A stretch of DNA of 64,000 nt, from contig CAMUFJ010000004.1 in the NCBI GenBank assembly GCA_947088135.1, positions 1 to 64,000 on the forward strand, given 5' to 3'. Below are positions 25,155-33,069 of the stretch, piece after piece. The notes under the pieces were generated by a model that was given only the letters and a program-made list of their open reading frames with translations, did no database searches and was not told the DNA's origin. The stretch is from an uncultured Clostridia bacterium (lineage in GTDB: Bacteria > Bacillota > Clostridia > Christensenellales > Borkfalkiaceae). Each line of letters opens with the position of its first letter. The stretch's first letter is position 1. Both the position numbers and the translations under genes were made by a program.

Positions 25155-25524
25155 AAAATAAAACCCCCGCGCAACCGCACGGGGGATATTTGCTTATTCA
25201 GTTGTGAGAAGCTTATTCTCATAACCGCGTTGTGGCGTTCCTAAAATAATGCGCTAACTTGCTCGGCGCATATGCCTGTCGGTTATTTCTTCGCCCCTAT
25301 CAAAAAGTAGTACATTGGTCCGTCCTCCTATGCTTCAATCTTCCGTGACGAGAGATTGAACATGACGCATACCTCCCCGATTATTTTTCGGAAGCCTTGC
25401 CGTCCTTCGTTTCGGCTTCCCTGCGATTACGGACTTTCCCGTCCGCCCATCTCAGTTGTGCATCGGTCTACTCCTTCCAAAAGTGTTTGTGGCTAACAGT
25501 TCATGAACGTTACTAACCTTTTGT
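25155..25524 (-). ncRNA. Candidate structured small RNA of about 370 nt (minus strand)
   Basis: The 658 bases between 25086 and 25743 have no plausible protein gene. On the minus strand a near-consensus promoter (25558-25531) is followed by hairpin-forming segments, for example GGAAGCC with GGCTTCC (25415-25391) and CAATCT with AGATTG (25358-25336). An intrinsic terminator (stem 25185-25164 with T-rich tail 25163-25154) closes the unit. Three very short ORFs with good ribosome sites lie inside: MHN (25463-25452), MFNLSSRKIEA (25363-25328) and MYYFLIGAKK (25315-25283). I cannot match it to RNase P, tmRNA, 6S RNA, SRP RNA or a riboswitch class. Whether it acts as RNA, encodes peptides or both is unknown. 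The ends are inferred from promoter and terminator. Confidence 0.55.
25164..25185 (-). terminator. Terminator of the minus-strand RNA
   Basis: CCCCCGTGC and GCGCGGGGG arms with a GGTT loop and one mismatch. On the minus strand it is followed by TTTTATTTTT (25163-25154). It lies close to the opposite-facing terminator of the lipoprotein unit. Confidence 0.7.
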
Positions 25525-25530
25525 ACCTTT

Positions 25531-25558
25531 ATTATAGCATACTATTTGCGTTTGTCAA
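25531..25558 (-). promoter_or_regulatory. Strong predicted promoter of the minus-strand RNA
   Basis: On the minus strand, perfect TTGACA (25558-25553), a 16-base spacer and perfect TATAAT (25536-25531). Confidence 0.75.
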
Positions 25559-25743
25559 TACTTTTCCAAAAAATATTTTAAAATTTTTTTTGGGAATTTT
25601 TGCCGTAGATTTAAAGAGACCGAGCGCAAGAAACGGGGTGCGCCGTCGGGGGTGAGAGCGGAGTGCGAAAGAGGCGGGCAGAGCGAAAGCGGAATGACGG
25701 GAAAGGGGGCATAATCGCGGACGGGCTTTCATACTTTATTTCT

Positions 25744-28386
25744 ATGGAAATGTACGAATTGAGCGCAGGGGAAGTCTTGCGGGAAACGGGTAGCAACGAG
25801 GGCGGGCTTACTTCCGCCGAAGCGGAGAAACGGCTTGCCTTGCAGGGCAGGAACGTTTTAAAAGAGGGCAAAAAACGCAGTAAAATAGGGCTGTTCTTCG
25901 CGCAGTTCAAAGATCTCATGACGATCATTCTGATCTGCGCGGCGTTTTTGTCCGCGGTGCTCGCCTTTGTCACCAAGGACAAGAACGAGCTCGCCGATAC
26001 AGGCATTTTGCTCTTTATCATTCTGCTTAACGCGGTCGTGGGGTTTTTACAGCAATACCGCGCGGACGCCGCCATCGAAAATTTAAAAAAGCTGTCGGTG
26101 TGCGAAGCCAAAGTCATACGGGACGGGCGCGTGATCGTCATTAACGCCGAAGAACTCGTCGTGGGCGATATCATCGAGCTCGAAGAGGGCGACCGCATTC
26201 CCGCGGACTGCCGAATCTTGCGCAGTGAAAATTTCCGATCGGACGAATCGGCGCTCACGGGGGAGAGCAAGCCCGTGAAGAAGTACGACTGCACCGTGAA
26301 AAAATCCGCCCTTGCGGAGCGGAAAAATACGGCGCACTATTCCACCTTTTGCGTAAAGGGCTCGGCGCGGTGCGTGGTAACGGCGTGCGGCATGGATACG
26401 GAGATGGGCAAGATTGCAGGACTTTTAAACGAAGCGAAGCCTACGCCTTCCCCGCTTGACAAAATAATCGCCAAGCTCGGAAAAATTATTTCCATAACCG
26501 TTTTATCGGTGGCGGGAATCCTCTTTATCGGGGGCTTGCTTGCTCACCGCGTGAGCTTTTTGCAGAACGTGATGAACGCCGTTGCCGTCGCCGTTGCGGC
26601 GATCCCCGAGGGCATGGGGGCGGTCGTTACCGTCATTCTCGCCATGGGCGTACAGCGCATGGCAAAATCTCACGCCGTTATGCGTAAGCTCTCCGCCGTG
26701 CAGACTTTGGGCGGGTGTACCTGTATTTGTTCGGACAAAACGGGCACGCTCACACAGAATAAAATGACGGTGGAGGAGATTGCGACCCGCTTCCCCGCTT
26801 CGGGGGAGAGCTACACGGGCACGCGCGTGCAAAAGGAGCTGTTGCGTTGCGTGCGCGTCTGTCACACGGTAAAAGGAGGTGCGGGCGGGTACGTCGGCGA
26901 TCCGACGGAGGTTTCTCTGCTCGAATACGCCGACCGCACGGGCTTTGACTTCGAGGCGACCGTCACGGGCGGGATCCCGTTCTCTTCCGAGCGCAAGATG
27001 ATGAGCGTGATCGCGGAAGGAACGCTTTACGCTAAGGGAGGCGCGGACGTACTGCTTCCCAAGTGTACCCGTATCATGACGGAGGACGGGGAGCGCGCGC
27101 TCGGGCGGGAAGAGCGCGAGGCGATCAGTGCGTCGATCAAGGACTGTTCTTCCCGCGGCATGCGTGTTTTGGGCTTTGCGCGGGGCAAGGGCGCACGGGA
27201 AGAGGAACTCACCTTTTTGGGACTTGCCGCCATGCTCGATCCTCCCCGCGCGGGTGCGGCGGAGGCGGTGGCGAGTTGTAAGAGGGCGGGCGTGCGCACG
27301 GTGATGATCACGGGGGACAGCGCGGATACGGCGTTTGCGATCGCGCGCCGTTTGGGAATCGCTTCCCGCGAAAGCGAGGTGATCACGGGCGAGGGGCTCG
27401 ATGAAATGGGGGAAGAAGAATTTTCCCGCCGCGTAAAAGAGTACAGCGTGTACGCCCGCGTGTCGCCCAAGCATAAGTCGGAGATCGTGACCGCGCTCCA
27501 AAGCAGGGGCGAGGTGGTCGCCATGACGGGGGACGGCGTGAACGACGCGCCCGCCTTGCGCGCCGCGGATATCGGCGTTGCAATGGGCTCGGGTACGGAC
27601 GTCACGAAAAACGCCGCCGAGGTAGTGTTGACCGACGACGATTTCTCCACCATGGTACACGCGGTGGAAGAGGGTCGCAACGTTTTTTTCAACGTAAAAA
27701 AGACGATTTCCTTCTTCCTCGCCACCAATCTTGCGGAAGTGTTCGCGGTGCTGATCGTTTCGCTGTTTTTGTGGAAACATCAATTTTTAACTTCCACCCA
27801 ACTGCTGTGGATCAACCTCATTACCGACTCCCTTCCCGTGCTCGCGCTCGGCGTGGAGCGCACGGACGGGGTCATGACCAGACCGCCCGTTTCCGAGCGG
27901 GAGATTTTTTCGAAAAAGTCGCTATGTACCATGCTGTTCTTCGGCGCGGTTCAGACGGCGATCATTGTCGGGCTGTTCTGCTTCGGGCTTTCCCGTTGGG
28001 GAAACGCCTGCGCTTCCACCGTCGCCTTTCTCACGTTGTCGCTTTTGGAGCTCTTCCACGCCTTCAATGTACGGCAGGACGCGGGGCGCACCCGTTTCAA
28101 GGATTACTTTTCCAACCGTGCATTGCTTATCACGGTTGCGATCGGCATTCTGCTCAACGTGCTTCTCGTGCTCGTGCCGCCCCTTCGGGTCGCGCTCGGG
28201 CTTGTCGAACTCACCCCCTTGCAGTGGCTCGCGGTGTTCGGCTGTTCGGTTGCGATCATACCCGTCGGGGAAATCGTAAAAGCCGTAACAGCGCGAAAAG
28301 AAAAACGCGCGCCGTTAAGCCGTGAAGGCTCGAAACGCGCGCGCAGACGGGCTTCCTTTCCGCCTCAGAAGGCGCGGAAGGCATAG
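25744..28386 (+). CDS. P-type Ca2+-transporting ATPase (type IIA-like)
   Basis: About 880 residues. An actuator domain contains DESALTGES, the phosphorylated Asp is D331 in CSDKTGTLT, and the hinge motif is TGDGVNDAPAL. Calcium-pump membrane residues are present in M5 (TNLAEV) and M6 (NLITDSLPVLALG). M4 reads AAIPEGMGAVV instead of the usual PEGLPAVV, keeping the key Glu. The family exports Ca2+, sometimes Mn2+. The start is uncertain: ATG 25744 or 25750 fits the family N-terminus MYELS, but neither has a clear ribosome site, and a GTG at 25663 gives an unusual basic extension. The last 22 bases overlap the converging deacetylase gene. Confidence 0.9.
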   Translation: MEMYELSAGEVLRETGSNEGGLTSAEAEKRLALQGRNVLKEGKKRSKIGLFFAQFKDLMTIILICAAFLSAVLAFVTKDKNELADTGILLFIILLNAVVGFLQQYRADAAIENLKKLSVCEAKVIRDGRVIVINAEELVVGDIIELEEGDRIPADCRILRSENFRSDESALTGESKPVKKYDCTVKKSALAERKNTAHYSTFCVKGSARCVVTACGMDTEMGKIAGLLNEAKPTPSPLDKIIAKLGKIISITVLSVAGILFIGGLLAHRVSFLQNVMNAVAVAVAAIPEGMGAVVTVILAMGVQRMAKSHAVMRKLSAVQTLGGCTCICSDKTGTLTQNKMTVEEIATRFPASGESYTGTRVQKELLRCVRVCHTVKGGAGGYVGDPTEVSLLEYADRTGFDFEATVTGGIPFSSERKMMSVIAEGTLYAKGGADVLLPKCTRIMTEDGERALGREEREAISASIKDCSSRGMRVLGFARGKGAREEELTFLGLAAMLDPPRAGAAEAVASCKRAGVRTVMITGDSADTAFAIARRLGIASRESEVITGEGLDEMGEEEFSRRVKEYSVYARVSPKHKSEIVTALQSRGEVVAMTGDGVNDAPALRAADIGVAMGSGTDVTKNAAEVVLTDDDFSTMVHAVEEGRNVFFNVKKTISFFLATNLAEVFAVLIVSLFLWKHQFLTSTQLLWINLITDSLPVLALGVERTDGVMTRPPVSEREIFSKKSLCTMLFFGAVQTAIIVGLFCFGLSRWGNACASTVAFLTLSLLELFHAFNVRQDAGRTRFKDYFSNRALLITVAIGILLNVLLVLVPPLRVALGLVELTPLQWLAVFGCSVAIIPVGEIVKAVTARKEKRAPLSREGSKRARRRASFPPQKARKA

Positions 28387-29051
28387 CCTGCTTCCCGAAA
28401 GTATGCGATGATGCGGGGAAGCGCTTCCGCGGTGGGGGTGTGGGTGGTGGAGTCGTGGCAGAGGAGTACGACCTTGCGGATCCCTTTCGCCGTCTTTACC
28501 GTTTCTTCGTACAGCGCGTCCGCGTTTGCTCCGCGGATTTCCTCGTCGCCGCATACGGCGTTCCAGCCGACGACCCGATATCCCTTTTTCTCGATGAGCG
28601 GGGCGAGCCGTTTGCGCTCCTTAGGCCCGCCGAAAGGAAAGCGGTACACGTTCGGCACGTTTCCCGTCACGCGTTCGATCGTTGCGGCGCAGGCGTCGAC
28701 GTCGGCAAGCAAAGCCTTGTCGGAGGCGTAGATTTGGGAAAAGCGATGCGTTTGCGAATGCACGCCCACGGTGTGTCCGTCTTTCACGATACGGCGAAGG
28801 ATATCTTCCCTGCCCGCGATCCTGTCGCCCACAACGAAAAAGGTCGCTTTCACGTTTTCCTCTTCGAGAATATCGAGAATACGGGGAGTTACCTTGGTGC
28901 TGGGGCCGTCGTCGAAGGTAAGGTAAACTTCTTTTTCTTCCTCCGCGAAGGTAAACGCGGGCACCGCCGCCGTGAGGCGCACGCCGATATGCGCGAGGAT
29001 CACGAGCATGATGACTAAAAGAGCCGCAAAGGGAATGTACTTTTTATGCAT
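28365..29051 (-). CDS. Polysaccharide deacetylase (NodB domain), membrane-anchored
   Basis: A 228-residue protein with an N-terminal signal anchor (hydrophobic 6-30) and a NodB domain. Motif 1 is TFDDGP (D47, D48), motif 2 is HSQTH (H98, H102), motif 3 is RFPFGGP and motif 5 is LLCHDS. It should remove acetyl groups from peptidoglycan or another wall polysaccharide outside the cell. The start at 29051 is chosen because much longer upstream in-frame sequence on this strand is antisense to galM. It converges on the calcium ATPase gene with a 22-base overlap and no terminator between them. Confidence 0.88.
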   Translation of the reverse strand: MHKKYIPFAALLVIMLVILAHIGVRLTAAVPAFTFAEEEKEVYLTFDDGPSTKVTPRILDILEEENVKATFFVVGDRIAGREDILRRIVKDGHTVGVHSQTHRFSQIYASDKALLADVDACAATIERVTGNVPNVYRFPFGGPKERKRLAPLIEKKGYRVVGWNAVCGDEEIRGANADALYEETVKTAKGIRKVVLLCHDSTTHTPTAEALPRIIAYFREAGYAFRAF

Positions 29052-29082
29052 ATTCCGAGTTTGAGTAAATCGTAAAAATTTA

Positions 29083-29111
29083 TTTACTTTTTCCGTAAGT
29101 TGTGTTATAAT
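29083..29111 (+). promoter_or_regulatory. Predicted promoter of galM
   Basis: TTTACT (29083-29088), a 17-base spacer and perfect TATAAT (29106-29111). The -35 box is weak. Confidence 0.55.
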
Positions 29112-29156
29112 GACGTTACAAAAAAGAAACACACCGTGTACGAGAGGAATACGAGT

Positions 29157-30197
29157 ATGATCACGAAAAAACTTTTCGGCAAAACCAAGGACGGACGGGA
29201 CATTTATGCGTTTACGCTGGGCGACGGCAATTCCTACGCTACGGTGCTCGATTTGGGCGGAACGTTGCAAAGCCTCGTCGTTCCCGATAAAGACGGAACT
29301 CCCACCGACGTTCTGCTCGGCTATCGCGACGTAGCGGGTTACGAGAACAACGGCGGATATTTGGGCGCGCTCATCGGCAGGTTCGGCAACCGCATCGGCG
29401 GGGGCAAGCTCACGGTGGACGGCAAGGAATATTCTCTTTATCAAAACGACCGCGGCAACCATCTGCACGGCGGGAAAGAGGGCTTCGATAAGAAAATTTG
29501 GGCGCACAAGATCGAGGGGGACGAGCTCGTGCTTTCGCTGTTTTCGCCCGACGGGGAGGAAAATTACCCCGGCAATCTCAGCGTGGAGGTGCGCTATTCC
29601 TTCTCGGGCGGGAAACTGACGATCTGCTATCGCGCGACGACGGATAAAAAGACCGCCGTCAATCTCACGAACCACGCCTATTTCAATTTGAACGGCGAGG
29701 GGAGCGACACCGTTCTCGACAATATCCTGCGCATTGACAGCGATTACATCACGCCTACCGACGTCAACATGATCCCCGTGGGGGGATTCCGCGCCGTAAA
29801 GGGCACTCCGTTCGACTTCACCTCGCCCAAGGAGATCGGGCGGGACGCGCAGGCGGACGATATCGATTTGAAACAGGGCAACGGGTACGATCATTGCTTC
29901 GTGCTTCGCAACAAATGCGGGGAGTGGGTGAAGTACGCCGTCTGCGAGAGTGCGAGAACGGGCATTCGCATGAACTGCTATACCGATATGCCCGCCGTGC
30001 AATTCTACGCGGGGAACGGGCTCAATCAGGACGGAAAGAGCGGGCATTATGCGAACCGTTCGGGCTTTTGCTTGGAAACGCAAGCGATTCCCAACAACGT
30101 GAACGTAGAAGAATACGCCGCGCGCGGGAGCTCGTATCTGAACGCAGGCGAGGTATATTCCTTTACCGCGATGTACGAATTCGATATCAGGGACTGA
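29157..30197 (+). CDS. galM: Aldose 1-epimerase (galactose mutarotase)
   Basis: A 346-residue enzyme interconverting alpha and beta anomers of hexoses. Key residues seen are GRFGNRI at 74-80, NHLHGG at 101-106, the catalytic His H173 in LTNHAYFNL and the catalytic Glu E307 in CLETQAIPN. The start at ATG 29157 has GAGAGGAAT upstream and begins at the family N-terminus. It stands alone, divergent from the deacetylase, so no galactose operon is present here. Confidence 0.93.
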   Translation: MITKKLFGKTKDGRDIYAFTLGDGNSYATVLDLGGTLQSLVVPDKDGTPTDVLLGYRDVAGYENNGGYLGALIGRFGNRIGGGKLTVDGKEYSLYQNDRGNHLHGGKEGFDKKIWAHKIEGDELVLSLFSPDGEENYPGNLSVEVRYSFSGGKLTICYRATTDKKTAVNLTNHAYFNLNGEGSDTVLDNILRIDSDYITPTDVNMIPVGGFRAVKGTPFDFTSPKEIGRDAQADDIDLKQGNGYDHCFVLRNKCGEWVKYAVCESARTGIRMNCYTDMPAVQFYAGNGLNQDGKSGHYANRSGFCLETQAIPNNVNVEEYAARGSSYLNAGEVYSFTAMYEFDIRD

Positions 30198-30222
30198 TTC
30201 GGAACGCTTTGAAAAGAGCATG

Positions 30223-30256
30223 AAAAAAGACGGAGCGTGAGCTCCGTCTTTTTTTG
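30223..30256. terminator. Bidirectional terminator between galM and a membrane protein gene
   Basis: A 14-base perfect stem (AAAAAAGACGGAGC with its complement) and a GTGA loop, with A and T runs on both sides. Confidence 0.88.
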
Positions 30257-30263
30257 TGTGCCG

Positions 30264-30725
30264 TTAAAGTACCAAGCCGAGAATCATCCAAAGCAGAACG
30301 CCCCAAAGGACGAGCCCCCAAGCGCCGCACTGACCGCATTTCTTTGCGAGTTCGGGCTTGCTTTTGTGCCAAGCGAAGTAGAGCGCGATGCCGGTCGGGA
30401 AAACCGCCGCCGAAAGGATCTGCCAGCCGATCAGCTTGGTGTTCGTGAACGTTTTCTTGAACCAAGGCCCGATCGAAGCGTAAAATCCGACGGTTTCGGG
30501 AACGCTCACCGCAAAGCCGACGCCGATAAACGCAACCGCGATGACGAGGTAGAGCCAGGCAAGCCCGAACGCTCCGCCCGCATTCGTGCAGAGGTTCATC
30601 ACCATCGAGATGATCCCGACGCTCAAAAAGAAAGAAACGTCGTGCTCGGTGTGATTTGCTATGTAGGCATAGTAGACGAGAACGAATCCCGTCAGAAACA
30701 GCGTAATAACGCCCAAAGCAACCAT
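30264..30725 (-). CDS. Four-helix membrane protein with a CGQC motif, unknown function
   Basis: About 153 residues with hydrophobic helices near 2-24, 35-52, 58-78, 103-118 and 133-152, and a cytoplasmic-looking KKCGQCGAWG motif before the last helix. The CxxC could be redox active or metal binding. ATG 30725 is preferred over ATG 30734 because GGGGGG lies 9 bases before the former and touches the latter. It has its own strong promoter. I do not recognise the family. Confidence 0.72.
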   Translation of the reverse strand: MVALGVITLFLTGFVLVYYAYIANHTEHDVSFFLSVGIISMVMNLCTNAGGAFGLAWLYLVIAVAFIGVGFAVSVPETVGFYASIGPWFKKTFTNTKLIGWQILSAAVFPTGIALYFAWHKSKPELAKKCGQCGAWGLVLWGVLLWMILGLVL

Positions 30726-30760
30726 AAAAATCATCCCCCCAAAAGATTCATTTCGGCTTT

Positions 30761-30789
30761 ATTATAATACTCAAAACTGAACTTGTCAA
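30761..30789 (-). promoter_or_regulatory. Strong predicted promoter of the CGQC membrane protein gene
   Basis: On the minus strand, perfect TTGACA (30789-30784), a 17-base spacer and perfect TATAAT (30766-30761). Confidence 0.78.
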
Positions 30790-30927
30790 GATTTTTGTGA
30801 AATTTTTTCGGACGAAAAAGATTGCATTTCCGAGTCGGGAAACAAAAACACGCGGATGCGCATAGGATAGAGTAGCTGTGGTAAAAACGAATGAACCACA
30901 TATGAAACACGTTCGGGGGTTTTACGA

Positions 30928-31701
30928 ATGCAGTGGTTTTTATCTTTGGGGGCGGTTTGGCAAGCCCTTCTTGCCTCGCTTTTCATGTACGCCATGACGG
31001 CGCTCGGCGCGTCCTTCGTCTTCTTTTCCAAGCGGATACATAAAACGCTCCTCACCGCGCTCACGGGTGCGGCGGCGGGCATTATGATCGCCGCAGGGTT
31101 CTTTTCTCTCCTTCTTCCCGCCATCGAGTATGAAAGCACGGTGCCCGCCTATATTTCGGCGACGCTCGGCTTTCTGCTTGGCGGCGCGTTGGTGATCGTC
31201 AGCGATTTTTTCCTTTCCCGCAAGCAGTTCGATTTCCGCGGGTTGGGAGATAAAAAGAACGCTTTGCTCTTTTTTGCCGTGACTCTCCACAATATTCCCG
31301 AGGGCATGGCGGTGGGGGTGGCGTTCGCGGTCGCGCCCTATTCGGCGGGGGCGGCGCTCTCCGCGCTCTTTCTTGCGATCGGCATCGGCATCCAAAATTT
31401 TCCCGAGGGAATGTGCGTCGCGTTTCCCCTCAGGATGCAGGGGATGAGCCCCGCGAAAAGCTTTCTCTTCGCGCAGGGCTCGGGCGCGGTGGAAATTCCC
31501 GCTTGCGTGCTGGGCGCGGTGGCGGCGAGCTTCATCATCGGGCTGATGCCGTGGGCGCTCGCCTTTTCCGCGGGCGCGATGCTCGCAGTGGTGTGTTCGG
31601 AGCTCATTCCCGAGTGCTTTTCGGGGAATAAGACGGTGGCAAGCGCGGGCATCGTGCTCGGGTTTTGCCTGATGACCGTGCTCGATTTGGCTTTGGGTTA
31701 A
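30928..31701 (+). CDS. ZIP-family metal transporter
   Basis: A 257-residue integral membrane protein with eight predicted helices. The metal-site motifs of the ZIP family are present: HNIPEG in helix 4 (H121, N122, E125) and NFPEG in helix 5 (N157, E160). It resembles ZupT/GufA proteins that import Zn2+, Fe2+ or Mn2+. The central loop is shorter than in eukaryotic ZIPs, as usual in bacteria. The only ribosome-site-like sequence is CGGGGG about 9 bases before the ATG. Confidence 0.9.
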   Translation: MQWFLSLGAVWQALLASLFMYAMTALGASFVFFSKRIHKTLLTALTGAAAGIMIAAGFFSLLLPAIEYESTVPAYISATLGFLLGGALVIVSDFFLSRKQFDFRGLGDKKNALLFFAVTLHNIPEGMAVGVAFAVAPYSAGAALSALFLAIGIGIQNFPEGMCVAFPLRMQGMSPAKSFLFAQGSGAVEIPACVLGAVAASFIIGLMPWALAFSAGAMLAVVCSELIPECFSGNKTVASAGIVLGFCLMTVLDLALG

Positions 31702-31707
31702 AAAACG

Positions 31708-31740
31708 AAAAGCGGAATTGTATAAAGGTTCCGCTTTTTG
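31708..31740 (+). terminator. Terminator after the ZIP transporter gene
   Basis: AAAAGCGGAA (31708-31717) and TTCCGCTTTT (31729-31738), with an 11-base loop ending in a short T-run. The SDR start lies 16 bases beyond it. Confidence 0.7.
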
Positions 31741-31755
31741 CGCATAATCCGAAGT

Positions 31756-32601
31756 ATGGAAGAAAAGACGGAAAAAAAGGAAGAGCAGGAAGAAATTACG
31801 CCGCACGCGGGGCGCACGGCGATCATCGTGGGCGCGTCGAGCGGGATCGGCAGGGAAACGGCGCTCAAACTTTCGGCGCGCGGGTATCGGGTGTTCAATC
31901 TTTCTCGTACCCCCTTCAAGGGGGAAAAGGTGCGCACCGTTACGGCGGACGCCGCGCAGGAGGGAGAACTCTCCCGCGCCGTCCACAACGTGGGCGAAGA
32001 AACGGGCGGATTGGATCTTCTCGTCTATTCGGCGGGTTTTTCTATGGCGGCTCCCATCGAATACGCCAAGAGCGGGGATTACCGCTATCTTTTCGAGGTA
32101 AACTATTTCGGTGCGGTAGAGGCGCTTCGCGCCGCGCTTCCCTATCTCAAAAAGCGGAACGGCAGGGCGATTTTCGTCGGTTCGCTCGGCGGGGACGTGC
32201 CCATTCCCTACGATAGCTTTTATTCTTCCTCCAAGGCGGCGCTTTGTATGCTTGCGCGGGAGGCGGACGTGGAACTGAGGGAGCGCGGTGTTCGGGTGAG
32301 CGCGTTGCTTCCCGGCGGTACTTCCACCGATTTTACGTACAGTCGCAGAATTTACGGCGAGGAAGAGAGCTTGCATTACGCGCCCTCCCTTAAAAAGGCT
32401 TCCGCCGCGCTCGCCAACATGGAGCAGGGCGGAATGAATCCGTCGCTCGTCGCCGAGGCGATCGTCAAACTCGCAGTGCGCAAGAATCCGCCCCCCGTCG
32501 CGGTTGCGGGCGGGGCGAACGGTTTTGCCAGATTTTTGAGCAAGGTTCTGCCCGAACGGGTTACGGATTGGGCGGTGAGAAGAAAGTTTAATCAAAAATA
32601 A
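31756..32601 (+). CDS. Short-chain dehydrogenase/reductase (SDR)
   Basis: A 281-residue classical SDR with an acidic, disordered N-terminus (MEEKTEKKEEQEE). The NAD(P) motif is GASSGIG near residue 26 and the catalytic pair is Y156-x3-K160 in YSSSK, with VYSAG in place of NNAG. The C-terminal part (ALLPGGTSTDFT) is typical. The substrate is not predictable. A longer start at 31738 lies within the preceding terminator and is rejected. Confidence 0.85.
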   Translation: MEEKTEKKEEQEEITPHAGRTAIIVGASSGIGRETALKLSARGYRVFNLSRTPFKGEKVRTVTADAAQEGELSRAVHNVGEETGGLDLLVYSAGFSMAAPIEYAKSGDYRYLFEVNYFGAVEALRAALPYLKKRNGRAIFVGSLGGDVPIPYDSFYSSSKAALCMLAREADVELRERGVRVSALLPGGTSTDFTYSRRIYGEEESLHYAPSLKKASAALANMEQGGMNPSLVAEAIVKLAVRKNPPPVAVAGGANGFARFLSKVLPERVTDWAVRRKFNQK

Positions 32602-32614
32602 TCCGAGGTTTTTG

Positions 32615-32644
32615 AAAACCCGCACGTGACCGTGCGGGTTTTAT
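32615..32644 (+). terminator. Terminator after the SDR gene
   Basis: A perfect 12-base stem (AAAACCCGCACG, 32615-32626, with 32631-32642), TGAC loop and short T-run. Confidence 0.85.
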
Positions 32645-32840
32645 GCATTTTTCGGGCAAAAAAGAGCGAAAATGCGGAAAAAATCGAAAGGAGGTGAATT
32701 TTCAGTATTTTACCGCTGAAATCCCATATCTTGGGCTTGTTTGCCTCCTACGCGGAAAATATAAGACGTATGCACGGAGAATGGCGGGGTAAGGGCGAAA
32801 GCATGGGTAAATAAATGATAAAAAGTAACACAAAACAGCC

Positions 32841-32892
32841 TGAATATATGCGTTTTCCATAAATATATGCAATGAAAATTCGCATATATTCA
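32841..32892. repeat. Inverted repeat in the gene-free region upstream of the surface/opp locus
   Basis: Perfect 12-base arms TGAATATATGCG (32841-32852) and CGCATATATTCA (32881-32892). A partial third copy (AAATATATGCAAT) lies in the spacer. The region from 32645 to 33069 has no convincing protein gene. This could be a regulator binding site or a hairpin. Confidence 0.5.
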
Positions 32893-32956
32893 CGTTGTTA
32901 TGCAAAAATTTCACATAAAAAACCAAAAAGTGGTGGAATTTTCGGGGGTAATTTTG

Positions 32957-32985
32957 TTGCCTTTTCCGCCCGAAAATGATATAAT
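32957..32985 (+). promoter_or_regulatory. Predicted promoter at the head of the lipoprotein/opp locus
   Basis: TTGCCT (32957-32962), a 17-base spacer and perfect TATAAT (32980-32985), about 85 bases before the first lipoprotein start. Confidence 0.6.
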
Positions 32986-33069
32986 AAGATACATTCATAT
33001 TATAAATGTGGGAAAGTCTACCCACAGTGCTAAATTTATTGAACATATTCAGTGGCTTGGGAGTACGGA

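Noticed and set aside
25415..25445. RNase P RNA-like GGGAAAGTCC string on the minus strand
   Set aside because: It is only the loop and one arm of a local hairpin. The other universal RNase P segments are absent.
28365..30221. 618-codon minus-strand frame extending the deacetylase upstream
   Set aside because: The extra part is antisense to galM and unlike any NodB protein. The signal anchor MHKKYIPFAALL marks the real start at 29051.
30940..32625. 561-codon minus-strand frame
   Set aside because: Antisense to the ZIP and SDR genes, Arg/His-rich, no start signals.
32698..32814. 38-codon frame starting at ATT after a perfect Shine-Dalgarno
   Set aside because: ATT starts are very rare, the peptide has no recognisable features, and a GTG within the ribosome site in another frame is equally (un)likely. 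Kept only as part of the region finding.
32702..33046. 114-codon minus-strand frame
   Set aside because: AT-rich random frame overlapping the promoter and inverted repeat, no ribosome site.
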